Of a stretch of 64,000 bases of DNA, positions 17,971-27,187 are shown piece after piece. Both the position numbers and the translations under genes were made by a program. Source of the stretch: Prochlorococcus marinus str. MIT 0918 (GTDB lineage Bacteria; Cyanobacteriota; Cyanobacteriia; PCC-6307; Cyanobiaceae); NCBI RefSeq assembly GCF_027359415.1, contig NZ_CP114780.1:1696764-1760763 (forward strand), in the 5' to 3' direction. Within the stretch, counting starts at the first letter, position 1. Each line of letters opens with the position of its first letter. The notes under the pieces were generated by a model. It had not been told where the DNA came from. It saw only the letters and a list, made by a program, of their open reading frames with translations, and searched no databases.

Positions 17971-18022
17971 GAATTACTTAAAAATGGCTAGATTTTGACC
18001 TTGGTTCAGAGAATATTATTTT

Positions 18023-18643
18023 ATGCGAGTTCATCCAATCCCACCAGTTAGTGAACCTTTTCAATACAGAGCAATAGGACTGGTTAGAGGAGTATATGTC
18101 CCTGAAAGCAGTGACAGCTTTTCCAGAGGAAAGATAATAGATGATAAAGGAGAAGAAATTGAAGCTGTAGTTCTAGGGAGAGTGCTCGGCTTGATAAAAA
18201 GGCATTTAACTGTTGAGCAGCCTCATTTATGGGTTGTTTATCCTAGAAGCAGGGATTTTGATCATTTGCATTTGCAAATTAGTGGAATTTGGGAACCAAG
18301 TACTTTGGGTGCAGAAGATGTTCGAAATGAATCTGAAAAAACTCAGAAAAGCATTTTAAAAAGCAACATAGATAAAGTTGATGAAGGAGATAATTATTTT
18401 TCTATTCGCGGAGAGTTAATTTATACAAAGCCAGAGAAAAATGAATTAGTGCTTAAAATTCGTCAGAAACCAAAAAAAAATAGAAAAAAAACTTTTCCTT
18501 TTAAACTAAGCCTAAAAGGTGAGATGCCAATGATCTATTTAAGAAACTTTGTAAGCTTAGATGTACGTAGATCAGGTCAAAATCTTTTTGTTGAAGATAA
18601 TGAAATTCTTGGCCCTATCGATTTAAGAAGTAAAAGAAAATAA
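18023..18643 (+). CDS. Conserved-looking picocyanobacterial hypothetical protein, beta-rich
   Basis: A 206-residue soluble protein. Its N-terminal half (about 12-95) has alternating beta-type segments (FQYRAIGLVRGVYVPE, AVVLGRVLGLIKRHL, HLWVVYPRSRDFDHLHLQISGIW). A charged linker (about 95-125) leads to a second beta-rich, very basic domain (LVLKIRQKPKKNRKKTFPFKLS). The pattern suggests two OB-like folds and possible nucleic-acid contact through the Lys-rich strand. That is inference; I know no assigned function. Confidence 0.7.
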   Translation: MRVHPIPPVSEPFQYRAIGLVRGVYVPESSDSFSRGKIIDDKGEEIEAVVLGRVLGLIKRHLTVEQPHLWVVYPRSRDFDHLHLQISGIWEPSTLGAEDVRNESEKTQKSILKSNIDKVDEGDNYFSIRGELIYTKPEKNELVLKIRQKPKKNRKKTFPFKLSLKGEMPMIYLRNFVSLDVRRSGQNLFVEDNEILGPIDLRSKRK

Positions 18644-18768
18644 TATAACTTTTTAAATCAAAATTAGTATTATATTTTCAAATATTAAATAGGTTTGCTT
18701 CTGAATTAGAACTATTAGAAATATAATAGATATATTAGTAATTATTTTTCTTATTCCTGATTTAAATA

Positions 18769-19995
18769 ATGCAAGACCTCTTTATAGATTGCTCCACTGG
18801 AATTTCAGGAGACATGCTTTTAGCAGGACTTATTGATTTGGGAGTTCCTATTGAAGTTATAAAAAAACCTATGACAGTATTAGGGTTAGATAATGCTTAT
18901 TCATTATCTATTGAGAATTCTAAAAGCTTTGATTTAAGAGGTTGTAAAGTTCTAGTAAAAGATGAAGAGCATAGTTCTAAGAATCGAATTTGGGTTGATA
19001 TCAGAAATTTAATTATGAGATCTTCTTTGAAAAGTTCTTTGAAGGATAAGATCTTGAAAGTATTTAAAATTTTGGCGGAAGCGGAATCTTCTGTACATGG
19101 GATTGAGATTGATAAAGTTCATTTCCATGAAATTGGTGCAATAGATTCAATTGTTGATATTGCAGGAGTTTGTGCAGCTATAGAATATTTGAATCCAAGG
19201 AATCTTTATTGCAGTTCACTTCAGGCTGGATCTGGAGTAGTTTCTACTTCTCATGGCATTTTACCAGTACCTGCACCTGCTGTTTTAGAGCTAGCAAAAA
19301 ATCATCAAATAGAGCTTACTTCTTCTAAAAATACTTCTGACGGAGAGCTTACGACCCCTACTGGTTTGGCTTTGATGATAGTTTTAGCTGATTATTTTGA
19401 AAAACCTAATAATTTAATGATTGACTCTATTGGTATCGGACTTGGTCATAGAACTTTAGACAGGCCAAATTTGTTAAGAATTTGTTTGTTAAATATAAAT
19501 CATATTTCTACTAAAACTATAGAAGGATTTATATGGGAAGAAGTGATCTTACAGGAAACATGGATTGATGACTCTTCACCAGAAGACATATCTTTTTTAA
19601 TCAATCAGCTTAGAGAATCTGGAGCAATTGAGGTTTCTTCTCAAGCCATACAAATGAAGAAAGGACGATTAGGTTTTTGTGTAAAGGCATTGGTTAAAGC
19701 AAATGATGCCAAGAATATTAGAAATGTGTGGTTCTCTTTTGGTACAACAGTTGGAGTTAGGGAAAAGGTTGAAGGTAGATGGATTTTACCCAGACGAATA
19801 GGCACTTGTTTGACTAGTTATGGCAAAGTACTAGTTAAACAAGTACGTAGACCTAATGGACAATTAACTATTAAAGTAGAACATGATGAGTTAAATCGAA
19901 TAGCACTTCAGAAAGGAGTGACCCTTGAAAATGTTCGTAAAGAGGTTTCTTTTGCTTTTGATACTTTTACGCCAGATGAAGATTGGACATGTTAA
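18769..19995 (+). CDS. larC: LarC-type nickel insertion protein (DUF111)
   Basis: LarC inserts nickel into the pincer nucleotide cofactor of lactate racemase in Lactobacillus, with CTP. The 408-residue frame shows the family start DCSTGISGDMLLAGLIDLG, the VHFHEIGAIDSIVDIAG motif, GELTTPTGLALM and a C-terminal ferredoxin-like part. Lactobacillus makes LarC by a programmed frameshift, whereas this copy is one continuous frame. larA, larB and larE are not in the window. In cyanobacteria the client enzyme is not established. Confidence 0.88.
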   Translation: MQDLFIDCSTGISGDMLLAGLIDLGVPIEVIKKPMTVLGLDNAYSLSIENSKSFDLRGCKVLVKDEEHSSKNRIWVDIRNLIMRSSLKSSLKDKILKVFKILAEAESSVHGIEIDKVHFHEIGAIDSIVDIAGVCAAIEYLNPRNLYCSSLQAGSGVVSTSHGILPVPAPAVLELAKNHQIELTSSKNTSDGELTTPTGLALMIVLADYFEKPNNLMIDSIGIGLGHRTLDRPNLLRICLLNINHISTKTIEGFIWEEVILQETWIDDSSPEDISFLINQLRESGAIEVSSQAIQMKKGRLGFCVKALVKANDAKNIRNVWFSFGTTVGVREKVEGRWILPRRIGTCLTSYGKVLVKQVRRPNGQLTIKVEHDELNRIALQKGVTLENVRKEVSFAFDTFTPDEDWTC

Positions 19996-20957
19996 ACAAA
20001 AGATTAAAATTACTATTTAATTCTTTTAATACTTTGTCAAAATTAATTGATAAGAATATTAACCTTAAATCTCTCTTTACGCTATTAAGTTTATCCTTTT
20101 TAAGTTATTCAGTTTTAATTAATTTTGATAAATTAATTAAAACTGAATTAAATGAATCTATTATCATTTACTTAACTCTTTCTCTAATTGTTAGCTCTTT
20201 AAGCTTGTTTTTAAATGCTTTGGCATGGAATTACTTGATGATTTGGTTGGGATTTGATATTGACAATCTAAAAATAGTACCATTATATTTAGATACAAAT
20301 CTTTTAAAATATTTACCAGGTGGTATTTGGCATTTTATAGAGAGATATCGTTCTCTTAAGATCTATATTGGTTCTGTTAAAGCTTTGATTGCAGTTGTTT
20401 TAGAACCATTCTTAATGCTTTCTTCGGCTTTATTTTTAGTGCCTTTTTCTCATTTAAATAATCTTTTTTATTTTATATTCTTTTTCCCTTCAGCTTTACT
20501 TTTTAGAGAATTACATACAGCTTTAATTGTTCAATTAGTTTCTTTTAAATTTCATCAATTTAAGAAATTAGATAACAAACTTTCCTTGGGAGAAGAATCA
20601 CTCTCCTTAATCAGGCCTCAAGCCATCTATCCAATTAAGGCTTTTTTGATAGAAGTTGGATTTGTTTTATTACGCTTCATTGGTTTTTGGCTTTGTCTTC
20701 ATGCCTTCTCCCTTTCAAATCAAATTCATTTTATAGAATGCCTGTCTTTATTCTCATTATCTTGGGTAATTGGTTTAGTAGTTCCCTCTGCACCTGGAGG
20801 TGTAGGTATATTCGAGTCCTCTATCTTATTGTTTTCTGGAAATTCTTTACCTAATGAATTGACTCTGTTAACGTTAATATCTTATAGATTAATAGTTAGC
20901 CTTGCTGATATCATAGCATCAATATTTATTCGATCTAATAATTTAAAATTCTCATAA
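19989..20957 (+). CDS. Multi-spanning membrane protein, MprF/AglD flippase-like (UPF0104 type)
   Basis: About 322 residues with 7-8 hydrophobic segments. The family hallmarks are LKYLPGGIWHFIERY near residue 105 and the C-terminal SAPGGVGIFESSILL, as in lysylphosphatidylglycerol synthase flippase domains and related lipid-linked transporters. The ATG at 19989 overlaps the larC stop codon (ATGTTAA), pointing to translational coupling; a TTG six bases earlier is also in frame. The glycolipid or phospholipid substrate is unknown. Confidence 0.75.
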   Translation: MLNKRLKLLFNSFNTLSKLIDKNINLKSLFTLLSLSFLSYSVLINFDKLIKTELNESIIIYLTLSLIVSSLSLFLNALAWNYLMIWLGFDIDNLKIVPLYLDTNLLKYLPGGIWHFIERYRSLKIYIGSVKALIAVVLEPFLMLSSALFLVPFSHLNNLFYFIFFFPSALLFRELHTALIVQLVSFKFHQFKKLDNKLSLGEESLSLIRPQAIYPIKAFLIEVGFVLLRFIGFWLCLHAFSLSNQIHFIECLSLFSLSWVIGLVVPSAPGGVGIFESSILLFSGNSLPNELTLLTLISYRLIVSLADIIASIFIRSNNLKFS

Positions 20958-20960
20958 TAC

Positions 20961-20990
20961 TTGCATAACTTAATTTAAGTCCTGGCAAGA
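20961..20990. terminator. Probable terminator between convergent genes
   Basis: CTTGC (20961-20965) pairs with GCAAG (20986-20990) and encloses the palindrome ACTTAATTTAAGT (20969-20981). A T-rich run follows on the plus strand (from about 21006). It sits between the flippase-like gene and the iron permease, which converge here. Confidence 0.5.
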
Positions 20991-21005
20991 TAAAGTTATT
21001 AGACA

Positions 21006-22532
21006 TTATTTTTTTTTGTAGTCTAGACTTGGAATTAAGGCAATAGATGCTATTAAGCCTAATAGGAGAACTAATAGACTAGGAATAATAGATTCGGCCA
21101 TTCTTTCATCTCCTGCATATTGAAAAATTCTTACAGAAAGTGTATCAAAATCAAAAGGTCTCAGAATAAATGTGAGAGGTAATTCTTTAATTGTATCTAC
21201 AAAAACCAAGAGTGACCCAACAATTAAAGGTCCTTTTAGTAGTGGTAAATGGATTCTTCTTAAAACTCCAAGCCATTTTTCTCCTAGGCTTAGAGCGGCT
21301 TCATCAATATTAGGATTAATTCTTTCCAAAGCAGCATCAATACCTTGTTTGGAAACTGCTAAGAATCTAGTCGAATATCCCCATATTAATAGCATTATAG
21401 GTGGGAAATTCCATGTAGAATTTCCAAAGGATAAAAGTGCTAATGCTATTACTGCGCCTGGTATAGCGTATCCAATTCCAGAAAGAAATGATATTGAATT
21501 GACCAATTTACTTTTATTCCACCTTTTAGAAATTGCTAAAAAGAGAGCAATAAATGTTGTGATAAATGCTGCTATTAACCCAAGAACTAAACTACGCATT
21601 GTTAATTGAAGTAGTTCTATATTCAGTCCTTGTCTTATTTGTCCTGAGTTAATGATTGTCCAATATAAAGGTATTCCTAAAGTAAATAATGGAGGGGCAA
21701 GAACAATTGTTTGTGCAAGTAGTTTTCTTACACCTTTTAAATACCATTGAGGTGCTTCCCCTCCTGTAACTCCTTCACTCCATCTACGACTTCTTTGCCT
21801 TAACTTTTTTTCGTATAGGACAAGAATAAGGACAATTATTAGTGCAATGAATGCAAGTGCTATAGCTCCAGAAGGATTGTTTTTTGCAATCCAATTTTCA
21901 AAAATTCCAGCTGAGATACTTGGTATGTTTAAGAGTTGTACGGCGCCAAGTTCGTTAATAACTTCCATGCTCATTAATGCAATACCTGCACCTATTGCAG
22001 GTATTGCCATTGGTAGAGCGATTCGTTGAAAACTTTTCCATGGGCCTATCCCAAGGCTTCGACAAGCTTCTAATTGACTTTGTCCGCATTTTGCAAAACT
22101 TTCTGTACTTAGAAGAAAAACATATGGATAAGTGGTTAAAGCCATAATCAAAACACCCCATCCCATGCCATGAATACGTACTCCATAAATGCTTCCAAGA
22201 TCTATTACTATTGCTGATAAAAGATAAGCAGGACATGCTAAAGGTAAAAGTTGTGCAAGCCTAAGTAATTTTCTTCCTTTAAATCTGCAATTAGCTAATA
22301 TCCACCCATTTATTGTTCCAAGACTTCCACCAAATATTCCTGTTAAAAGAAGTAATAATGAAGTTCCTTTTATTTGGTTGAATCCATCTCTCCCTAAATC
22401 TAAAGAACCAGATCTTAATCCATTAAGGCCTTCTACTAAGAGACCTAAAATAGGCCAAAGAATAATAAAAAAAAGAAATACTGAGAAAAAATCTAGAAAC
22501 TTTCGGTTGTTTCCTACCTTTAACTTAGTCAA
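21006..22532 (-). CDS. futB: Iron(III) ABC transporter permease
   Basis: A 508-residue membrane protein built from two homologous halves of about six transmembrane helices each. Each half carries a binding-protein-dependent permease EAA-type loop (LEACRSLGIGPWKSFQRIALP and DEAALSLGEKWLGVLRRIHLP), the layout of FutB/SfuB/HitB iron permeases. It would move Fe(III) delivered by a periplasmic FutA through the inner membrane using an ATPase. Neither partner gene is adjacent. Specificity for iron is from family and habitat, not from a visible site. Confidence 0.88.
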   Translation of the reverse strand: MTKLKVGNNRKFLDFFSVFLFFIILWPILGLLVEGLNGLRSGSLDLGRDGFNQIKGTSLLLLLTGIFGGSLGTINGWILANCRFKGRKLLRLAQLLPLACPAYLLSAIVIDLGSIYGVRIHGMGWGVLIMALTTYPYVFLLSTESFAKCGQSQLEACRSLGIGPWKSFQRIALPMAIPAIGAGIALMSMEVINELGAVQLLNIPSISAGIFENWIAKNNPSGAIALAFIALIIVLILVLYEKKLRQRSRRWSEGVTGGEAPQWYLKGVRKLLAQTIVLAPPLFTLGIPLYWTIINSGQIRQGLNIELLQLTMRSLVLGLIAAFITTFIALFLAISKRWNKSKLVNSISFLSGIGYAIPGAVIALALLSFGNSTWNFPPIMLLIWGYSTRFLAVSKQGIDAALERINPNIDEAALSLGEKWLGVLRRIHLPLLKGPLIVGSLLVFVDTIKELPLTFILRPFDFDTLSVRIFQYAGDERMAESIIPSLLVLLLGLIASIALIPSLDYKKK

Positions 22533-22569
22533 CGCTATTTAAATCCTTTTTGGGTTTGAATTTAATAAT

Positions 22570-22851
22570 TTAAATATCATTGATTTTTTTAGCAAGATTA
22601 AAATCCAGATTACTTATACCACCTAAATCATGTGTTGTTAGATTTATTTCAACAACAGAATAGTTATTACTCCATTCTGGGTGGTGACAATATGATTCGC
22701 AAATTAAAGCAACTTGAGTCATAAAGCTAAAAGCTTCAATAAAATTTTTAAATTTAAATTTTCTATTAAGCTTCAAGCCAGATAAAGTCCATTGAGGAAT
22801 TTCCTTAATAGAAGATTGAATTTGTTCAGGAGATAAAAGTTTTCTTTCCAT
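22570..22851 (-). CDS. phhB: Pterin-4a-carbinolamine dehydratase
   Basis: A 93-residue protein with the family core CHHPEWSNNYSVVEINLTTHD, including the catalytic His pair and the conserved HPEW, and the terminal GGISNLDFNLAKKI. It dehydrates 4a-hydroxytetrahydropterin; in cyanobacteria lacking aromatic hydroxylases the role may concern molybdopterin or folate, which is uncertain. It ends 38 bases before the iron permease start and follows the YjbQ-like gene by 10 bases, so the pair is likely cotranscribed. Confidence 0.93.
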   Translation of the reverse strand: MERKLLSPEQIQSSIKEIPQWTLSGLKLNRKFKFKNFIEAFSFMTQVALICESYCHHPEWSNNYSVVEINLTTHDLGGISNLDFNLAKKINDI

Positions 22852-22861
22852 AATAGTTAGT

Positions 22862-23509
22862 TTATTCCAATTCTTCCTGCAGACTAGCTATATCATGAAT
22901 TCTATCTACTAATAGGTCTAAGTTTGTGTTCAAGGAATCATTTTGAAAAGATTCAGTCTGATTCTGATTGCTCATAACAATTTTATTTAGCTTTGAAGCA
23001 TTTGTTTTTACCATAACTGAGCTCAAGTTGTCTTTTGAACAAGAGTTGATTGTTTTTTCTGCTTCACATATTGAATGGAGATTTATTTTTCTAATATTTC
23101 TAGAATATCTATGTTCCCAAAGATAAATTGCTTGCCAAGTTCCTAGATCTAGCCTTGAATTATTAATGCTTAAACTTAAGTTAGTAGAAGTAAGAGTTGT
23201 TCTTATATGAGCTGGCATGTCATCAACACCTTCTTCTGAATGAAGGTATTCTTGTATATCACCTTTCCCATTAATAGGCTTGAAACTTCTTTCAGGTACT
23301 ATTGACTTCATGTAATTTGAAAGGTCCTCTAAAACTCTAGGATCAGCATTTTCATTAATAATTAGACTACAACTGGTATGTTTTGTTGATATAACTAATA
23401 TACCTTGAATAATGTTCTTTTCTTTTATCCAATTATTGATATTAGAAGTTATGTCTATAAAACCTTCTCCTTTTGTATTAACTGAGATTTCATTGAGGAA
23501 CTGTTCCAC
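22862..23509 (-). CDS. YjbQ-like (UPF0047) protein with C-terminal extension
   Basis: Residues 1-140 match the YjbQ family: GILVISTKHTSCSLIINENAD, GVDDMPAHIRTTLTST and LGTWQAIYLWEHR. The family can show weak thiamine-phosphate synthase activity when overproduced, and its true role is unclear. The protein is 215 residues, about 70 longer than usual; the tail is polar (Ser/Asn/Lys) and ends in a short acidic helix LLVDRIHDIASLQEELE. phhB follows 10 bases downstream. Two small hairpins lie just upstream of the start. Confidence 0.85.
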   Translation of the reverse strand: MEQFLNEISVNTKGEGFIDITSNINNWIKEKNIIQGILVISTKHTSCSLIINENADPRVLEDLSNYMKSIVPERSFKPINGKGDIQEYLHSEEGVDDMPAHIRTTLTSTNLSLSINNSRLDLGTWQAIYLWEHRYSRNIRKINLHSICEAEKTINSCSKDNLSSVMVKTNASKLNKIVMSNQNQTESFQNDSLNTNLDLLVDRIHDIASLQEELE

Positions 23510-23858
23510 TTGCTTTAAATAAGGGTTTAAAAATAGCTTTAGCAGATACCTGCTATTTGACTAGCTTAGCTAGTTATAAAGACTTTTGTAAGAAAATAAA
23601 TACTTAAATCATTTTATATAGTTTAAATCTAGAATTAATTTTTATTTATCCTTTGCATGAACCTTGCTCTAGCCGTTATATTGATATTTTATTATATAGT
23701 AAGGATACAGAGAATCTAACAGGATTATCGGTAAGATTTTAGCTTAACTTAATTACCTGTTGCGCTATTGATATAGATCGCTGTTAAATACACATAATTA
23801 ATGTATTTTTTGTAAAATCAGATTAGGATAAAATTTATTAATAATTTTTGAAAATCAA
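23510..23858. other. 349-base divergent spacer between the YjbQ-like gene and the M32 carboxypeptidase
   Basis: It holds two neighbouring inverted repeats close to the YjbQ-like start: AAATAGC (23531-23537) with GCTATTT (23552-23558), and ACTAGC/GCTAGT (23560-23574) with a 3-base loop. A 20-residue hydrophobic open frame at 23657-23719 has no ribosome-binding site. The rest is AT-rich and presumably carries two divergent promoters. Confidence 0.4.
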
Positions 23859-25400
23859 TTGGCTAATAGTACTTGGCAGAGATTAGGTGAATATCTTCGG
23901 GAAACTCAATTGCTGGGATCTATTCACAGCACTCTTTATTGGGATCAGAATACAACCATGCCTTCGTCTGGGGCTTCATGGCGAGGAGAGCAACTCAGCT
24001 TCCTAGCAAAAAAAATACATGCTAGGCAAAGTAGTGATGATTTTGAAAATTTAATTAATGAGGCTAAAGAAGAGATTAAATGTGAGTTGCAATTAGATGA
24101 AATAAATTCAGTTGAAATGAAAAAAAATATAGAACTTTTAGAATTAGAACTTACTCGTCAGAAAAAACTTGATCCCGATTTGGTTGTTCAAATTGCTATT
24201 GCACAAACTAATGGATACTCTCTTTGGCAGGAGGCTAAATCTAAAAAAGATTTCAGCATATTTGCACCTGCATTAAAAATACTAATAAACCTTAGGCAAG
24301 AACAAGCCAGCCAGTTAAATGAATCAAGAAGTTGTTGGGAAAGCCTTGCTCAGCCATTTGAACCAGATTTAACAATCGATCGTTTGAATGAATTATTTAA
24401 TCCACTTAGAAAACGCTTGCCTGAAATTGTTAACTCTGCAAAAAGTTTTTCTTCTAAAAAAAATATTAAATGGGATTTAGATGAAATATCTCAAAAGAAA
24501 CTTTGTGAAATGCTGCTTAAAGAATGGGGTAGGGATAAAAGTATAACTTCAGTTGGTAGATCACCGCATCCTTTTTCTATTACTCTTGGGCCTAAAGATT
24601 TTCGTTTAACAACCCGAGTAGTTGCTGGACAACCTTTTTCTTGTTTTCTTGCTACTGCACATGAGTGGGGGCATTCCCTATATGAACAAGGCCTTCCATC
24701 GCAAAGTCATCAATGGTTTGCATGGCCATTAGGGCAAGCAACCTCGATGGCTTTACATGAAAGCCAATCTTTGTTTTGGGAAAATAGAGTTGCTCGGAGT
24801 AGGGCTTTCTCTAAACGTTTTTGGCCTTATTTTGTTAAAGCAGGAGTTCCATTTAATGATTATTTAGATGTTTGGAAAGCACTTAATCCATTGTCCCCTG
24901 GATTAAATAGAGTGGAAGCAGATGAATTTAGTTATGGCATACATATACTCATTCGTACTGATCTTGAGATTGCCTTACTTCAAGAAGGTTTAGATGTTAG
25001 GGATCTTCCTCATGAATGGAAGATGAGCTATAAGAATCTCCTTGGTGTTACACCTACAAATGATTCGGAAGGATGTTTGCAAGATGTTCATTGGAGTGAG
25101 GGGGCTTTTGGTTATTTCCCTTCATATTTACTAGGGCATTTGATTAGTGCTCAATTGTCTGAAGCTATGTCTGATGCCTTGAGGAGAGATGCAACCCATG
25201 AAGAAAACCCTCTTGAACTTTGCATTCAAAAAGGCCAAGAGTCTATGCTTTTAGATTGGTTAAGGAATGAAGTCCATCACTATGGACGTAAAGTTAATGC
25301 TGAACAATTGGTGAAAAAAGTAACTGGAAGAGCTCTTTCTAGTAATCCATTTTTGAATTATTTAGAGAATAAATTAAAGATATTAACTACTACCTCTTAA
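23859..25400 (+). CDS. Thermostable carboxypeptidase, M32 family (Taq type)
   Basis: A zinc carboxypeptidase trimming C-terminal residues from peptides in the cytoplasm. The 513-residue mostly helical protein has the metal motif HEWGH at 268-272, the downstream Glu in LHESQSLFWEN, and the M32 motifs DFRLTTRV, ADEFSYGIHILIR and GYFPSYLLG. The frame starts with TTG at 23859 (MANSTWQRLGEYLRE), giving the usual family length; no ATG lies nearby. Confidence 0.94.
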   Translation: MANSTWQRLGEYLRETQLLGSIHSTLYWDQNTTMPSSGASWRGEQLSFLAKKIHARQSSDDFENLINEAKEEIKCELQLDEINSVEMKKNIELLELELTRQKKLDPDLVVQIAIAQTNGYSLWQEAKSKKDFSIFAPALKILINLRQEQASQLNESRSCWESLAQPFEPDLTIDRLNELFNPLRKRLPEIVNSAKSFSSKKNIKWDLDEISQKKLCEMLLKEWGRDKSITSVGRSPHPFSITLGPKDFRLTTRVVAGQPFSCFLATAHEWGHSLYEQGLPSQSHQWFAWPLGQATSMALHESQSLFWENRVARSRAFSKRFWPYFVKAGVPFNDYLDVWKALNPLSPGLNRVEADEFSYGIHILIRTDLEIALLQEGLDVRDLPHEWKMSYKNLLGVTPTNDSEGCLQDVHWSEGAFGYFPSYLLGHLISAQLSEAMSDALRRDATHEENPLELCIQKGQESMLLDWLRNEVHHYGRKVNAEQLVKKVTGRALSSNPFLNYLENKLKILTTTS

Positions 25401-25426
25401 TATGGTGAGTATAAGTTTTGTTATTT

Positions 25427-26014
25427 ATGGCCAATCTTGATCAGGCTCCTAGTCGCATTATGCCAAATTTGTTGCATATTTTGCCTGCTTTTGCTGATGA
25501 AGCAAGTTTAAGAGTGAATACAATCGTTGAACTCAATTCAAATACAATTAATAAATATGAATTAATCACAGAAACAGGCCATCTCAAATTGGATCGAGTG
25601 GGTTATTCATCTTTGGCCTATCCATTTGCCTATGGATGTATTCCTAGAACTTGGGATGAAGATGGGGACCCTTTAGATATAGAGATTGTTGGAGTAACAG
25701 AACCTTTAATTCCAGGATCAATTGTTGAAGCAAGAATAATTGGAATTATGACTTTTGATGATGGAGGTGAAGTTGATGATAAGGTAATTGCTGTTATTGC
25801 AGATGACAAAAGATTAGATCACATCACAAGTTATGAATTATTAGGGGAACATTGGATTAATGAGACTAAGTATTATTGGGAACATTATAAAGATCTTAAG
25901 AAGCCAGGAACATGCAGAGTTAATGGTTTCTTTGGTATTGAAAAAGCAGTGGAAATTATTAAAACTTGCGAGAGTCGCTATCTTTCTGAAATTGATCCAC
26001 AATTAATTAATTGA
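25427..26014 (+). CDS. ppa: Inorganic pyrophosphatase, class I (first copy)
   Basis: Hydrolyses pyrophosphate to phosphate with Mg2+, pulling biosynthetic reactions forward. The 195-residue protein keeps all expected class I residues: the NKYEL lysine/glutamate, DRVGYSSLAYPFAYG, the intact signature DEDGDPLDIEI, DDGGEVDDKV with two Asp and Lys, and HYKDLKKPG. The ATG at 25427 is preferred over TTG at 25418. It follows the carboxypeptidase by 26 bases. Compared with the second copy (41194) it is longer and diverged, with an N-terminal extension (MANLDQAPSRIMPNLLHILP). Confidence 0.95.
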   Translation: MANLDQAPSRIMPNLLHILPAFADEASLRVNTIVELNSNTINKYELITETGHLKLDRVGYSSLAYPFAYGCIPRTWDEDGDPLDIEIVGVTEPLIPGSIVEARIIGIMTFDDGGEVDDKVIAVIADDKRLDHITSYELLGEHWINETKYYWEHYKDLKKPGTCRVNGFFGIEKAVEIIKTCESRYLSEIDPQLIN

Positions 26015-26066
26015 AAAATTAAAGATGAATTTATTAAAAAAGTTTTGCAGTTGATTTCTTTTGTTT

Positions 26067-27014
26067 TTATATTCGAGCTTCTTTAAATATAACTTCAAGA
26101 ATTTCCATTGCTCCTTGATCTTTAAGTGTATTAGCTAGGTCAATACCAATTGTTTCAGGGTTGATAGCAAGACCTTTGGTTTGATCACGGATAAGTTTTG
26201 TCCCATCAAGACTGGCAACCATTCCAGTGAGGATAAGGTTGTCGCCTTCAATTTTGCTATTAACACCAATAGGGACTTGGCAACCTCCTTCTAATTCTTT
26301 AAGAAATGCTCTTTCTGCAAGACATCTTTGAGAAGTTTCTTGATGTTCTAAAGATTTGATTATTTTTAGAATATCTGAATTACCTTGTACGCACTCTATT
26401 CCTAGAGCCCCTTGCCCAACTGCATGAAGTGATATTTCATTTGGAATTAGTTGATGTATTCGATGACTAAATCCAAGCCTTGTAAGACCTGCAGCAGCAA
26501 GTATCAGGCAATCATAGTTACCTGCATCGAGCTTTTCTAATCTTGTAATTACGTTGCCTCTAACGTCTTTGAAAAGAAGATGAGGATAACTGTGACGAAG
26601 TTGAGCAAGGCGTCTCAGGGAACTGGTCCCAACAATTGATCCTGAAGGGAGAGTATTTAGTTCATATTCTTCATTCTTTTTGTTCACTACTAAGGCGTCT
26701 GCAGGGTCCTCTCTTTCTGTTATGCAACCAAGAATTAGCCCATCAGGAAGATTAGTAGGGAGATCTTTGAGAGAATGAACTGCAATATCTGCATGCCCTA
26801 CAAGCATTTGTGCTTCAAGTTCTTTAGTGAAGAGTCCTTTGTCTCCAATCTTTGCAAGAGCTACATCAAGGATTTTGTCTCCTTGAGTAGCCATCGCTTC
26901 TATTGAAATATCAATATTAGGGAAGGCTTTCCCTAACTCTTCTTTAACCCAGTTAGTTTGAACCATAGCTAGCTGGCTGCGTCTTGAGGCGATACGCACT
27001 TGATCTAGAGCCAT
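26067..27014 (-). CDS. hemC: Porphobilinogen deaminase (hydroxymethylbilane synthase)
   Basis: Polymerises four porphobilinogens into hydroxymethylbilane on the heme/chlorophyll/B12 trunk. The 315-residue protein begins with [17 protein letters not shown]. It has the catalytic Asp region [24 protein letters not shown], and the dipyrromethane-cofactor Cys in [13 protein letters not shown] at 27014 ([10 protein letters not shown]) is preferred over an in-frame TTG two codons earlier. It precedes no other heme gene; rpoD lies upstream on the same strand with a 170-base gap. Confidence 0.97.
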   Translation of the reverse strand: MALDQVRIASRRSQLAMVQTNWVKEELGKAFPNIDISIEAMATQGDKILDVALAKIGDKGLFTKELEAQMLVGHADIAVHSLKDLPTNLPDGLILGCITEREDPADALVVNKKNEEYELNTLPSGSIVGTSSLRRLAQLRHSYPHLLFKDVRGNVITRLEKLDAGNYDCLILAAAGLTRLGFSHRIHQLIPNEISLHAVGQGALGIECVQGNSDILKIIKSLEHQETSQRCLAERAFLKELEGGCQVPIGVNSKIEGDNLILTGMVASLDGTKLIRDQTKGLAINPETIGIDLANTLKDQGAMEILEVIFKEARI

Positions 27015-27187
27015 TAGCAATTCTTGTTACTTAATTACATTACTCATTTGAGTGACATTATTTTAATTCTCAAAGAGATACTTTATAAGTCTGATGTTTA
27101 TTTAATTGATGAGTATCCTAAAGGACTAGATTGCTTGAGTTGATAGATTTGCAGGACACAAATAAATCTGTGGAAAATTAGAAATTT

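Noticed and set aside
23657-23719. 20-residue hydrophobic frame as a tiny photosystem or NDH subunit
   Set aside because: It matches none of the small subunits I know (PsbI, PsbM, PsbT, PetL, PetN, PsaM) and has no ribosome-binding site.
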